Source of the DNA: Novipirellula aureliae
GTDB lineage: Bacteria; Planctomycetota; Planctomycetia; Pirellulales; Pirellulaceae
DNA length: 64,000 nt
Direction of reading: 5' to 3'
Assembly (NCBI RefSeq): GCF_007860185.1
Contig: NZ_SJPY01000003.1
Coordinates: 620,001 to 684,000, forward strand
Position 1 is the stretch's first letter, and each line of letters begins with the position of its first letter. The translations under genes were made by a program, and so were the position numbers. This document shows positions 55,894 through 63,319 of this stretch, piece by piece. The notes under the pieces are model-generated. The model made no database searches, was not told the origin of the DNA, and saw only the letters and a list, made by a program, of their open reading frames with translations.

Positions 55894-56471
55894 ATGATGC
55901 ATCGCTGTGGTCGATTTTCATCAACGCGTGTTTGGTCAACAATTTTGTCCTGGCGTACTTCCTCGGAATTTGCCCGTTCTTGGGCGTTTCGAATAAGCGA
56001 GACACCTCGCTGCGAATGGGGATGGCGGTAACGTTCGTGATGCTGGTCAGCTCGATGGCCGCGTACGGGATCCACTTATTGCTTTTGTGGGTTGACGCTC
56101 CCTACTTGGAGCTAATTTCCTTCATTGCCGTGATCGCTTCCACCGTCCAATTGGTCGAGATGTTCATCAAGAAGATGAGCCCAACTTTGTTCAAGGCATT
56201 AGGCATTTTCTTGCCGTTGATCACTACCAATTGCGCGATTTTGGCAGTTGCGCTTTTTCAAACCAATCGCAGTTATAGCTTCTTGCAATCGATCGTCTTC
56301 GCCCTGGGAGCCGGAGCCGGCTTCACCTTGGCGCTTGTGTTGATGGCAGGATTGAGAGAAAAATTAGAGTTGGCAAATTTACCCGAAATCGTGAAAGGGA
56401 CTGCAATCACCTTGACGCTCGCCGGATTGTTATCGGTATGCTTCATGGGTTTCGCAGGCTTGTTCAATTAG
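55890..56471 (+). CDS. rnfA: Ion-translocating complex subunit RnfA
   Basis: Partner of RnfE in the membrane ion channel. From ATG 55890 it has 193 residues and six helices, with CLVNNFVLAYFLGICPFLGV and LPLITTNCAILAVALF giving the two Cys of the shared cluster. Length and motifs match the family exactly. Last Rnf gene; its stop is followed within 20 bp by a hairpin array that may end the transcript. Confidence 0.96.
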   Translation: MNDASLWSIFINACLVNNFVLAYFLGICPFLGVSNKRDTSLRMGMAVTFVMLVSSMAAYGIHLLLLWVDAPYLELISFIAVIASTVQLVEMFIKKMSPTLFKALGIFLPLITTNCAILAVALFQTNRSYSFLQSIVFALGAGAGFTLALVLMAGLREKLELANLPEIVKGTAITLTLAGLLSVCFMGFAGLFN

Positions 56472-56479
56472 AAAAGCGT

Positions 56480-56713
56480 AGCCTAGGCTTCTAGCCTGGG
56501 ATTACACTGGCCACCCCAGGCTAGAAGCCTAGGCCACATACATATTGACCCCAGGCTAAGAAGCCTGGGCTACGTAACATTGATCCAAGGCTAGAAGCCT
56601 GGGCTACGTAATATTGATCCCAGGCTAGAAGCCTGGGCCACGTAACATTGATCCCAGGCTAGAAGCCTGGGCCACGTACATATTGATCCCAGGCTAAGAA
56701 GCCTGGGCCACGT
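56480..56713. repeat. Second hairpin array, core AGGCTAGAAGCCT
   Basis: Seven copies of CCCAGGCTAGAAGCCTGGG or close forms (two with CTAAGAAG), spaced about 35-42 bp and joined by CCACGTAACATTGAT-like spacers. The first copy is inverted (AGGCTTCTAGCCT), as in the 27.2-kb array, which has the same core but different flanks. It lies between rnfA and the Cys-rich protein gene. Confidence 0.9.
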
Positions 56714-56748
56714 GAGCGACTTGAGCACTAAACCGAAAATGAGTCACC

Positions 56749-56937
56749 ATGTTTGAGCAAATTCTAAAAGCCGCTATCGGAATGATCTGCGTGATGGGCG
56801 TTTGGTTATTGGTTCAATCACTGTGGCGACTCTTGTCGGGTGCCATGCCGAATCAAGACGCACTCGGCGGACGAGTCGGCTGCCATAGCTGTGATTGCAA
56901 AACGCCATGCGAGAACTCAAAAACAAACGCCCAATAG
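56749..56937 (+). CDS. Small Cys-rich membrane protein (NqrM- or FeoB-associated-like)
   Basis: 62 residues: one membrane helix (about 6-28; AAIGMICVMGVWLLVQSLWR) and a cytoplasmic tail with CHSCDCKTPC (Cys45, 48, 50, 54). The C-x2-C-x-C-x3-PC pattern recalls NqrM (DUF539), needed to put iron into the membrane cluster of Na+-NQR, whose subunits are relatives of RnfA and RnfE. FeoB-associated Cys-rich proteins are an alternative. The position right after rnfA supports a maturation role for the Rnf cluster. Function is inferred. Confidence 0.65.
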   Translation: MFEQILKAAIGMICVMGVWLLVQSLWRLLSGAMPNQDALGGRVGCHSCDCKTPCENSKTNAQ

Positions 56938-56985
56938 CAACATAGGCCTAACCGACTCCATCAGAATTTTGTTACACTATGCTTC

Positions 56986-57038
56986 GTCCGAAAAGGGGTC
57001 TGACCGACCTCTTGAAAGGGTCAGACCCCTTTTCGGAC
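56986..57038. repeat. 20-bp perfect inverted repeat
   Basis: GTCCGAAAAGGGGTCTGACC (56986-57005) and its exact complement (57019-57038) around a 13-nt loop. The right arm contains CCCCTTTT. It lies between the Cys-rich protein and the reductase and may be a terminator or a dispersed repeat. Confidence 0.8.
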
Positions 57039-57112
57039 AAAGCCCTACAGGGCTTCCCCTGAAGTCATAAAACGGACTCACCAACTAGCACTCAGCCGAA
57101 TGGGACGAATCG

Positions 57113-57973
57113 ATGCGATTATTAGATTTTGACGTAAAGACACGCTATAAAGCAGTCGTTCTCCGTAGCGAACGACTGACTCCGGAGGATTCGAAGGAGG
57201 ACGTTCGCGACATATCGATTGAGGTCGAGAGCCACGAATTCGATGCAGTCGTGGGCCAGAACATTGGCGTGTTAGCGCCGGGGCAAGCCGAACTTGGGCA
57301 AGAGTTTCATCTGCGTTTGTACGGTATCGCCGATCTACCGAAGACTTCGTCGGATGGCCGCAAACAGATTACGATTTGCGTTCGCCGCTGTAGCTACATT
57401 GATCAATATAGCGGCGAAGAGTATCCAGGCGTGGCTTCGAATTACCTTTGCGATCTTCGCCCTGGCGATTCGCTAACCATCACGGGTCCCTATGGGCAAC
57501 CGTTCAAGGTTCCCGAAGAACTCGATGCCAACTTGATCCTTATTTGTGCCGGTACTGGCATCGCTCCGTTCCGAGCGTTTGTCAAGTATTTGTACAAAGA
57601 ACGACCTGATTTCCGAGGCCGCATCAAACTGTTCCATGGCGGACAAACCGGTCTCGATCTGTTGTACCGCAACGACGAGAAAGATGATTTCGTGTTGTAT
57701 TATGACCGCGATACCTTTGAAGCCATTGACGCATTGAGCAAGCGACCTGGTTGGACAGGCGCAAGCGGATGGGGAACAGCGATGCAAGAGCGTGCGGGCC
57801 AAATTGCCGACATGTTGTCCGACCCGAAAACGTACGTTTATGTCGCGGGCGTCGAGCGAATCCGCCACGAGTTAGACGAGGTCTTTTGGGCCGTCACCGG
57901 CCTGACCGAGGATTGGAGCCGAAAGAAAGAAAAACTCGTAGAAGAAGGACGCTGGGTCGAACTGCTCTATTAG
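57113..57973 (+). CDS. Ferredoxin-NADP reductase
   Basis: Moves electrons between ferredoxin and NADP(H). The 286 residues have an FAD domain with RLYGIADLPKTS (usual RxYS; the Ser is Gly here), KQITICVRRCSYID and GVASNYLCDLRPGDSLTITG. The NADP domain has ICAGTGIAPFRAFVKYL, LFHGGQTGLDLLYR, YVAGVERIRHELDEVF and an aromatic C-terminus (RWVELLY) as in plant-type FNR. It is downstream of the Rnf operon and shares its substrate, reduced ferredoxin, so together they could balance NADH, NADPH and ferredoxin pools. Confidence 0.9.
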   Translation: MRLLDFDVKTRYKAVVLRSERLTPEDSKEDVRDISIEVESHEFDAVVGQNIGVLAPGQAELGQEFHLRLYGIADLPKTSSDGRKQITICVRRCSYIDQYSGEEYPGVASNYLCDLRPGDSLTITGPYGQPFKVPEELDANLILICAGTGIAPFRAFVKYLYKERPDFRGRIKLFHGGQTGLDLLYRNDEKDDFVLYYDRDTFEAIDALSKRPGWTGASGWGTAMQERAGQIADMLSDPKTYVYVAGVERIRHELDEVFWAVTGLTEDWSRKKEKLVEEGRWVELLY

Positions 57974-57981
57974 TGGTCGAT

Positions 57982-58049
57982 CCATGATTCTTTTCAGGCC
58001 ATGATTCTTTTCAGGCCATGATTCATTTCCGGCCACGATTCTTTTCCGG
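57982..58049. repeat. 17-bp tandem repeat, four units
   Basis: CCATGATTCTTTTCAGG twice exactly, then two diverged units ending TTCCGG. A smaller repeat (CCGGATAGCGAAAAA, two copies) follows at 58046-58076. Confidence 0.85.
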
Positions 58050-58105
58050 ATAGCGAAAAAGCCGGATAGCGAAAAATCGTCAAGGGTTTCGTCCACCCTG
58101 GAAAA

Positions 58106-58130
58106 CGAAAGTCTTGACGACTTCCCCTAC
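58106..58130. repeat. Dispersed hairpin motif, diverged copy 4
   Basis: CGAAAGTCTTGACGACTTCC, then CCTAC. Same element as at 35167-35191, with three differences that weaken the right arm. Confidence 0.55.
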
Positions 58131-58222
58131 GACGAGAGGCGTCAGTAGGTAAATCGACGCCCCACAACCTGCCTTCAGGAAATCTTCACCAACGTGGTCG
58201 CTTTACAGTCAATCTTCTGGAG

Positions 58223-58420
58223 ATGATTTTGTGGCCTTCGCGATGCGATGTCACCGAGCTTGACAGAATGTGGGACCATTCCATCCCTCACGATCGCAAT
58301 CGATATATCAACTTGGGTTACTGGATGGACGCTGAGGATTTGGATCAAGCATCCAGTGCACTATTACCAACAGGCACCTTTGGGCCAATCGTGAGTCAAT
58401 TTGGTCAAACCTCTTTGTGA
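58223..58420 (+). pseudogene. Possible methyltransferase N-terminal fragment
   Basis: A 65-codon frame contains LDRMWDHSIPHDRNRYINLG, then YWMDAEDLDQASSALL. This recalls the start of SAM-dependent methyltransferases of the YINLGYW type, in which the substrate lid precedes the SAM-binding motif. The SAM-binding part is absent, so only a remnant would be left. Assignment is by pattern memory. Confidence 0.35.
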
Positions 58421-58555
58421 AGTCCTGATAAGGAATGCGATGGATCCGAAAATAATATCGGCTCCGGCACCTTTCCTGCACATCACCCTCACATTAGGGT
58501 ATGACCAGACTCCCCGTAACTTGTACTATAGCATTCATATTGATCCTGGCCAGGT

Positions 58556-58861
58556 ATGCAAGAGACGCGCAATCTATCGAAGCGATATTTGCATTGCTGG
58601 AAAAACGCACGAAAACCAGATTTGTTTGCTTTTCTACACGAGAACCGCATCAGCGATCCGGCTGTCTTTTGGCGGCTAGTTCGGATTGATTTGAGTTGTC
58701 GCTGGCGACTGCCAACCACCAAGCCCAGCTTCGAAATTCCTGCTAGACCGACAATCGAAGACTATCAAAACCGGGTTTCACAAGCTCCTGCGGACTTGCG
58801 TGGCAACATGCCACTCCGTTTCAAGCCCGCCTTGTTGCCGAAGAAAAGAACCCACGTTTGA
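58556..58861 (+). pseudogene. Kinase N-terminal region, out of frame
   Basis: The frame reads KRYLHCWKNARKPDLFAFL, AVFWRLVRIDLSCRW and PARPTIEDYQNRVSQAPADL. This is the pattern that normally precedes the kinase domain in planctomycete kinases (LL.iDL..R, then P...dY). The kinase frame itself extends upstream as ATPFQARLVAEEKNPRLILG without a start, which points to a frameshift near 58795-58815. Confidence 0.55.
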
Positions 58862-60159
58862 TTCTTGGTAACTACGTCATCGAAGACATACTTGGTGAAG
58901 GTGGGATGGGGCAAGTGTATCGAGCGGTCCATCGCAAAATGAAACGCGAGGTCGCTTTGAAAGTCATCTCGCCCGCCCTGCTCAAAGACGCTCATGCGAT
59001 CGATCGGTTCAACCGCGAAGTCGAAGCGGCAGCGAAACTCTCACACCCCAACATTGTCACTGCGTTTGACGCTGGCGAAGTCGACGGAGTTCATTTCTTG
59101 GTGATGGAGTACATCGCCGGTACCGATTTGAGCACCTACGTCCGTCGACACGGCATGCGATCGCTGCCTCAAGCAATCGAGTTGACGCTGCAAGCCGCGC
59201 AGGGATTGGCGTATGCACACTCTCAAAGCATTATTCATCGTGATATCAAGCCATCAAACCTGTTGCTGGGTCACGACGACTCGGTTCGCGTTTTGGATTT
59301 GGGATTAGCCCGAATCGTTCCCACCGATGACCGCTCCATTACCGACGGTTTGACCAGCACGGGGGTCGTGATGGGGACGGTTGACTTTATGGCGCCCGAG
59401 CAGGCCTTGGACTCGAAAGCAGCGGACGCCCGCAGCGATATTTATTCTCTGGGATGTACCATGTATTACTTGATTTGCGGACAGAGTGTGTACGACGGCG
59501 ACACCGTGATGAAGCGGATTCTAGCCCATCGCGAACAGCCGATTCCTGATTTGTCTGAGATCAGCCCGAACGCTACACCTCGCCTACAATCCGTATTCGC
59601 AAAGATGTTGGCAAAAGAACCTGTGAACCGTTTCGAATCGATGAACGATGTGATTCAGGAATTGGAAGCGGTTTTGCCAGAGCTAAGCCGCGAAACGGAT
59701 AACAGACCGAGAGGACACGGGGCAGTCTCGCTCGCTCCGACGACCCCAGCAACCTTCGATCCGATCGACGAGAGTGCTAAAGTGACGATGGCATCGGCAA
59801 CCTTTGACGATACCGTTCGGCCTGCGGAGCCGGGGCCGCAAGTGTCGTTGCCGCACATCACCGCCGCGATGAAGCCCAAACGGCGCACCAGCGCCGGTCG
59901 GGGGCGAATTGGCAGTAAAGCACTCGCGTTGGCCAGCGGCGGTTTCTTTGCGATGTTTCTGTTGGGGGCGATCGTGTTCAATTTCACCAGTCCAGACGGC
60001 ACGGTGATGGTCGAACTTGACGGTCCCATCGAAGTGGCGTCGGTGAAGGTCGACGGCAATGAAGTCATCTGCTGGTGCAGAGGATCGGCTGAAACCGGAA
60101 TACCGACGAAACGACTCGACAGAGACGATTGCGTCCGCGTTTCCACGGCCCAAGTATGA
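58858..60159 (+). CDS. Serine/threonine protein kinase (PknB-type), probably broken at both ends
   Basis: The kinase domain is complete: GEGGMGQVYRA (P-loop), VALKVIS with the ATP-binding Lys, IIHRDIKPSNLLL (catalytic loop), VLDLGLARI (DLG in place of DFG) and GTVDFMAPEQAL. It is followed by a linker and one membrane helix (GSKALALASGGFFAMFLLGA), then PDGTVMVELDGPIEVASVKV, the usual start of the outer domain. The open frame starts at TTG 58858 only because of an apparent frameshift upstream, and it ends early in CRGSAETGIPTK, a shifted tail. The domain may still fold, but the gene looks decayed. Confidence 0.8.
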   Translation: MILGNYVIEDILGEGGMGQVYRAVHRKMKREVALKVISPALLKDAHAIDRFNREVEAAAKLSHPNIVTAFDAGEVDGVHFLVMEYIAGTDLSTYVRRHGMRSLPQAIELTLQAAQGLAYAHSQSIIHRDIKPSNLLLGHDDSVRVLDLGLARIVPTDDRSITDGLTSTGVVMGTVDFMAPEQALDSKAADARSDIYSLGCTMYYLICGQSVYDGDTVMKRILAHREQPIPDLSEISPNATPRLQSVFAKMLAKEPVNRFESMNDVIQELEAVLPELSRETDNRPRGHGAVSLAPTTPATFDPIDESAKVTMASATFDDTVRPAEPGPQVSLPHITAAMKPKRRTSAGRGRIGSKALALASGGFFAMFLLGAIVFNFTSPDGTVMVELDGPIEVASVKVDGNEVICWCRGSAETGIPTKRLDRDDCVRVSTAQV

Positions 60160-60623
60160 CCCGTCGCCGTTGCCAGAATTAGGCACATGGCGGCCGGCCC
60201 ATGCGGCGGATGTGAAGTTGTTTGATGCCGGGATGAAGGAAGCTCCGCTACTGCCCGGCTTGGCTCTACGTCCAGCCAAGCTTGCCGGAATCAAACGCTG
60301 GAACGTCGAGACCGTGCTACCACGAGGAACAATGAATGTAGCCAAGTACAGTCCGGACGGTCGTTGGTTGGCGATTGGAAGTGCCGATGGATTTGTGCGA
60401 GTTCTTGATGGAACCATTTTCGTTGGATCGTTTTCGTCTGCTTTCCTCGCTAAGCCCATTCTGAATGCGAAAAGCGAAGCAAACCCTACGACTGATGTCA
60501 TGCCGCAATCTGTATTCCCTGCGATGAGTGCGAAATGGTCACCTGATCTACTACATCGAAACCGACGATGGTGGTTTGGAAATCCTCAAACCGAGCGAGT
60601 TCCTACAACGCATCAAACTGTAA
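60059..60623 (+). pseudogene. Kinase C-terminal region in two further frames
   Basis: One frame reads PLPELGTWRPAHAADVKLFD and VAKYSPDGRWLAIGSADGFV, a WD40-like blade. A third frame carries the typical protein end: NGHLIYYIETDDGGLEILKP, SEFLQRIKL, stop at 60621-60623. So the parent gene ran from about 58.5 to 60.6 kb and now crosses at least three frames with missing sequence. Confidence 0.55.
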
Positions 60624-60869
60624 AGAGCGTCGATGGCCAACTGCCTATTTCATCGTAGCCTGAGGCAACGCCCCAGGACATTGTGCGATAAAATGAACAC
60701 TTTGGCCAAAGCCATATTCAACCTCCGACTGATGGTCCAACCACCGGAGAACAAACCATGCCGCAATCTCTTTCGAAACTCGATGCCCATTCGATCTTAA
60801 GCACCAAAAAAACACCTCCCATTCCATCGTGGCGGAGCGAACCTTGCGCAACCTCGTCGCTGAACCAAA

Positions 60870-60999
60870 ACCCACGGTATACAATGCTCGCTCGCGCCAT
60901 GCGGTTGGTGCAAAGCGAGTTCGATCCAAAGACGTGCAAGCATTTTGGATGTCCAAAATCAACATCACCGGAAAATGAATATTCGGGTCTTGCATGCTG
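60870..60999 (+). pseudogene. ECF sigma-factor remnant
   Basis: LARAMRLVQSEFDPKT is followed, one base out of frame, by QAFWMSKINITGK and a stop. The junction reads ACGTGCAAGCATTTTGG, where ACGTGGCAAGCATTTTGG would restore the family motif TWQAFW, so one G appears to have been lost. ECF sigma genes often sit beside such kinases in planctomycetes. The flanks (60624-60869, 61000-61198) show no clear gene. Confidence 0.4.
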
Positions 61000-61198
61000 C
61001 GGAGTTTTTCAAGCTTGCTGGCAATGTCCTGCTTCGGACGTGCGACCGGCTCGGCTCCCATGCCAACCTTGACCATCGTCTCGGCATCCAAAATTGCGTT
61101 TCGGTCGTCCTTGCCCAACTGTTTCGTGCATCGCTTTACCGACGCCGCATCGCTAGAGTGTCAAAATGATTTACCTTTTGAAGGATCGCACGCCCGGC

Positions 61199-62878
61199 CT
61201 ATGGAGTGGAATGAATAGCCGCTAGGTTTCGAAGCGTCGCTCCCCCAGTAAGGTTTTCGACTTGAAAACCATTTTGCCTCAGTATGCAACATGCGACGTG
61301 CCCTCGAACTCCGACGCCACAGGCGACAACGGTTTCCTTCGCCAAATCCAATTCAGAAATTCGAATACGCAATTCATCGACAGGAATCGAAATTGGATTT
61401 TCAACCCCTGCGAGTGGAGCTTTCGAAATTTCGTCGCAGGTGCGAACGTCGACCACTTGCTTGCTCGACAGATCGGCATCGAACTCACTAAAATCGCCGA
61501 CCCCGTCCATTTGGTTGCACGCCGCAAACGCGGCCATGTGAACGGGGTCTTTGGCCGACCCGAATGGCGGTGCATAGCACAAATCGACTCCCGTCAATTG
61601 ACGAACGGTGCCGCCAAACTGCATCGCCGTGGCGATCACATCGATCCGCTTATCCACGCCCTCGCCACCTACGGCTTGAGCGCCCAAGATTTTTTCTGTC
61701 TGCGGATCATAAACCAACTTGAGCGTCATCGTTTCCGCGCCGGGATAGTACCCTGCGTGGCTCTTCGCGATTACCGTCACACTCTTCGCATTGATATCGA
61801 ACCGTTTTGCAAAGCTACGTGTCATCCCCGTACTGGCGGCACTGCACCCAAACACGCGTACCACCGAGGTACCTTGAACGGCCGGCATCGGATCGGATTT
61901 ACCGGTAGCAGCATGTTGACCGGCCAGTCGACCGGCTCGATTTGCGGGGCCAGCCAACGCGATTCGCATTCTCTTTCCTGTCGGCCCGTAGACGTACTCT
62001 GCGGCATCGCCGACGGCATAGATATCAGGATCAGCGGTTTGCATGTAGTCGTTCGTCAAAATACCTCCCGTCGCTCCAAGTTCTAAGCCTGCGTCGACAG
62101 CTAACGACACGTTCGGTCGAACACCGATCCCCAGAACCACCAAGTCGGTTTCGATTTGCGTCCCATCGCCAAGAATCACCGCGGTTGCTCGGTTGTCATC
62201 GTCCGTAATGATTTCGGTAATCCCGCGACCGAGAAACAGTGACACTCCTTTACTCAACGCTTCGCTTGCGATCGGTGCAGCCATCTCAGCATCAAGCAAT
62301 GGCAAAACCTGCGGTTGCAATTCAACAAGCGATGTTTCGATGCTCCGATGAATCAATTGTTCGACCATTTCAAGGCCGATGTAACCAGCACCGACGACGA
62401 CTGCTTTCCTAGTCGCTTGGGCATCGACGATCGCCTTGATGCGGTCCATATCGTCCAGATTCCGCAGCGTTAAGACATTCGATGCATCGGCACCAGTGAT
62501 GGGTGGATGAATAGGCGAGGCACCTGGAGCCAGGATCAACTTATCATAATCGATCCAAATCCTTTCCCCGGAATCACGGCGGAGCACTTCAACACGCTTC
62601 TTTTGACGATCGATCGAGACCGCTTCATGACGTGTGCGAACATCGATCCGAAATCGTTTGGCCAGAAATTCGGCGGATGCGACCACAAGTTCGGAGCGAT
62701 CTTCGATCTCGCCACCGATATGATAGGGCAGGCCACAATTGGCAAACGAAACATCGCTGTCTTTTTCCAAAAGAATGATATCAGCGTGCTCGTTCATTCG
62801 CCGTGCTCGCGTTGCCGCAGAGGCTCCGCCTGCAACGCCACCAACGATCACAATTTTGCAGCCATCGTTCTTTGTCAT
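61199..62878 (-). CDS. CoA-disulfide reductase/NADH-dependent persulfide reductase with rhodanese domain
   Basis: A flavin enzyme that reduces CoA disulfide, CoA persulfide or polysulfide with NAD(P)H. The 559 residues start with the FAD loop IVGGVAGGASAATRARR, then the active-site block SFANCGLPYHIGG with Cys48, the NAD loop VVVGAGYIGLEMVEQL and PDIYAVGDAAE. From about 455 a rhodanese domain follows, with VACGVGVRGHVA carrying its active Cys. The fusion is known for thiol and sulfane-sulfur handling. It is divergent from folK and has a palindrome in its upstream region. Confidence 0.92.
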   Translation of the reverse strand: MTKNDGCKIVIVGGVAGGASAATRARRMNEHADIILLEKDSDVSFANCGLPYHIGGEIEDRSELVVASAEFLAKRFRIDVRTRHEAVSIDRQKKRVEVLRRDSGERIWIDYDKLILAPGASPIHPPITGADASNVLTLRNLDDMDRIKAIVDAQATRKAVVVGAGYIGLEMVEQLIHRSIETSLVELQPQVLPLLDAEMAAPIASEALSKGVSLFLGRGITEIITDDDNRATAVILGDGTQIETDLVVLGIGVRPNVSLAVDAGLELGATGGILTNDYMQTADPDIYAVGDAAEYVYGPTGKRMRIALAGPANRAGRLAGQHAATGKSDPMPAVQGTSVVRVFGCSAASTGMTRSFAKRFDINAKSVTVIAKSHAGYYPGAETMTLKLVYDPQTEKILGAQAVGGEGVDKRIDVIATAMQFGGTVRQLTGVDLCYAPPFGSAKDPVHMAAFAACNQMDGVGDFSEFDADLSSKQVVDVRTCDEISKAPLAGVENPISIPVDELRIRISELDLAKETVVACGVGVRGHVACCILRQNGFQVENLTGGATLRNLAAIHSTP

Positions 62879-63319
62879 CTGAATGTTCCCTATTCTTCTT
62901 TTAAGTTTTTCGTAATCGCGATTGTCGCTCGGCTCTCCGTGCGGAAAGCGGCGTCGCCTGGGGAGCGAAAATTGGACCGGAAACCACCGGTAAACGCCGC
63001 CAGCCCACCGAGCCGAACGACATTGTGGCGTTCGCCGCCTTGCGAATCACCGATTGGGTTTTCCCAAGAGATCGCATCGCTGTCAATATATCGTCACCTG
63101 GTGACATGTTGATATAATTGTTTTTTGTTTTTTTGTTCCGCCACATGAACCAATAAAGTTCGGAGAGGCCGCGTCATGCGTCTCGTCACTAGGCTGGCGT
63201 CTTGCCATGGAATGCTGGCAGGCAACCGCCTTTTCACGCTGCAAGAGACGGGGGGGCAAGCTCTCTTCCAAGCGGACGATCAGCTAGCCGTTTTTCATTT
63301 GGGCCGCTAAATTGGAAGG
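62879..63319. other. Divergent intergenic region between CoA-disulfide reductase and folK
   Basis: No gene seen in 441 bp. It holds the palindrome at 63093-63105 and a T/G-rich tract (63119-63137). Confidence 0.5.
63093..63105. promoter_or_regulatory. Palindrome GTCACC-T-GGTGAC, candidate operator
   Basis: A perfect 6-1-6 inverted repeat with AT-rich flanks (AATATATC left, GATATAAT right) in the divergent region between the reductase-rhodanese gene and folK. A TATAAT at 63113-63118 faces folK. It looks like a dimeric regulator site; the regulator is unknown. Confidence 0.4.

Noticed and set aside
60645-61118. 157-codon minus frame
   Set aside because: It runs antisense to the ECF remnant, lacks a ribosome site and has an unremarkable composition.
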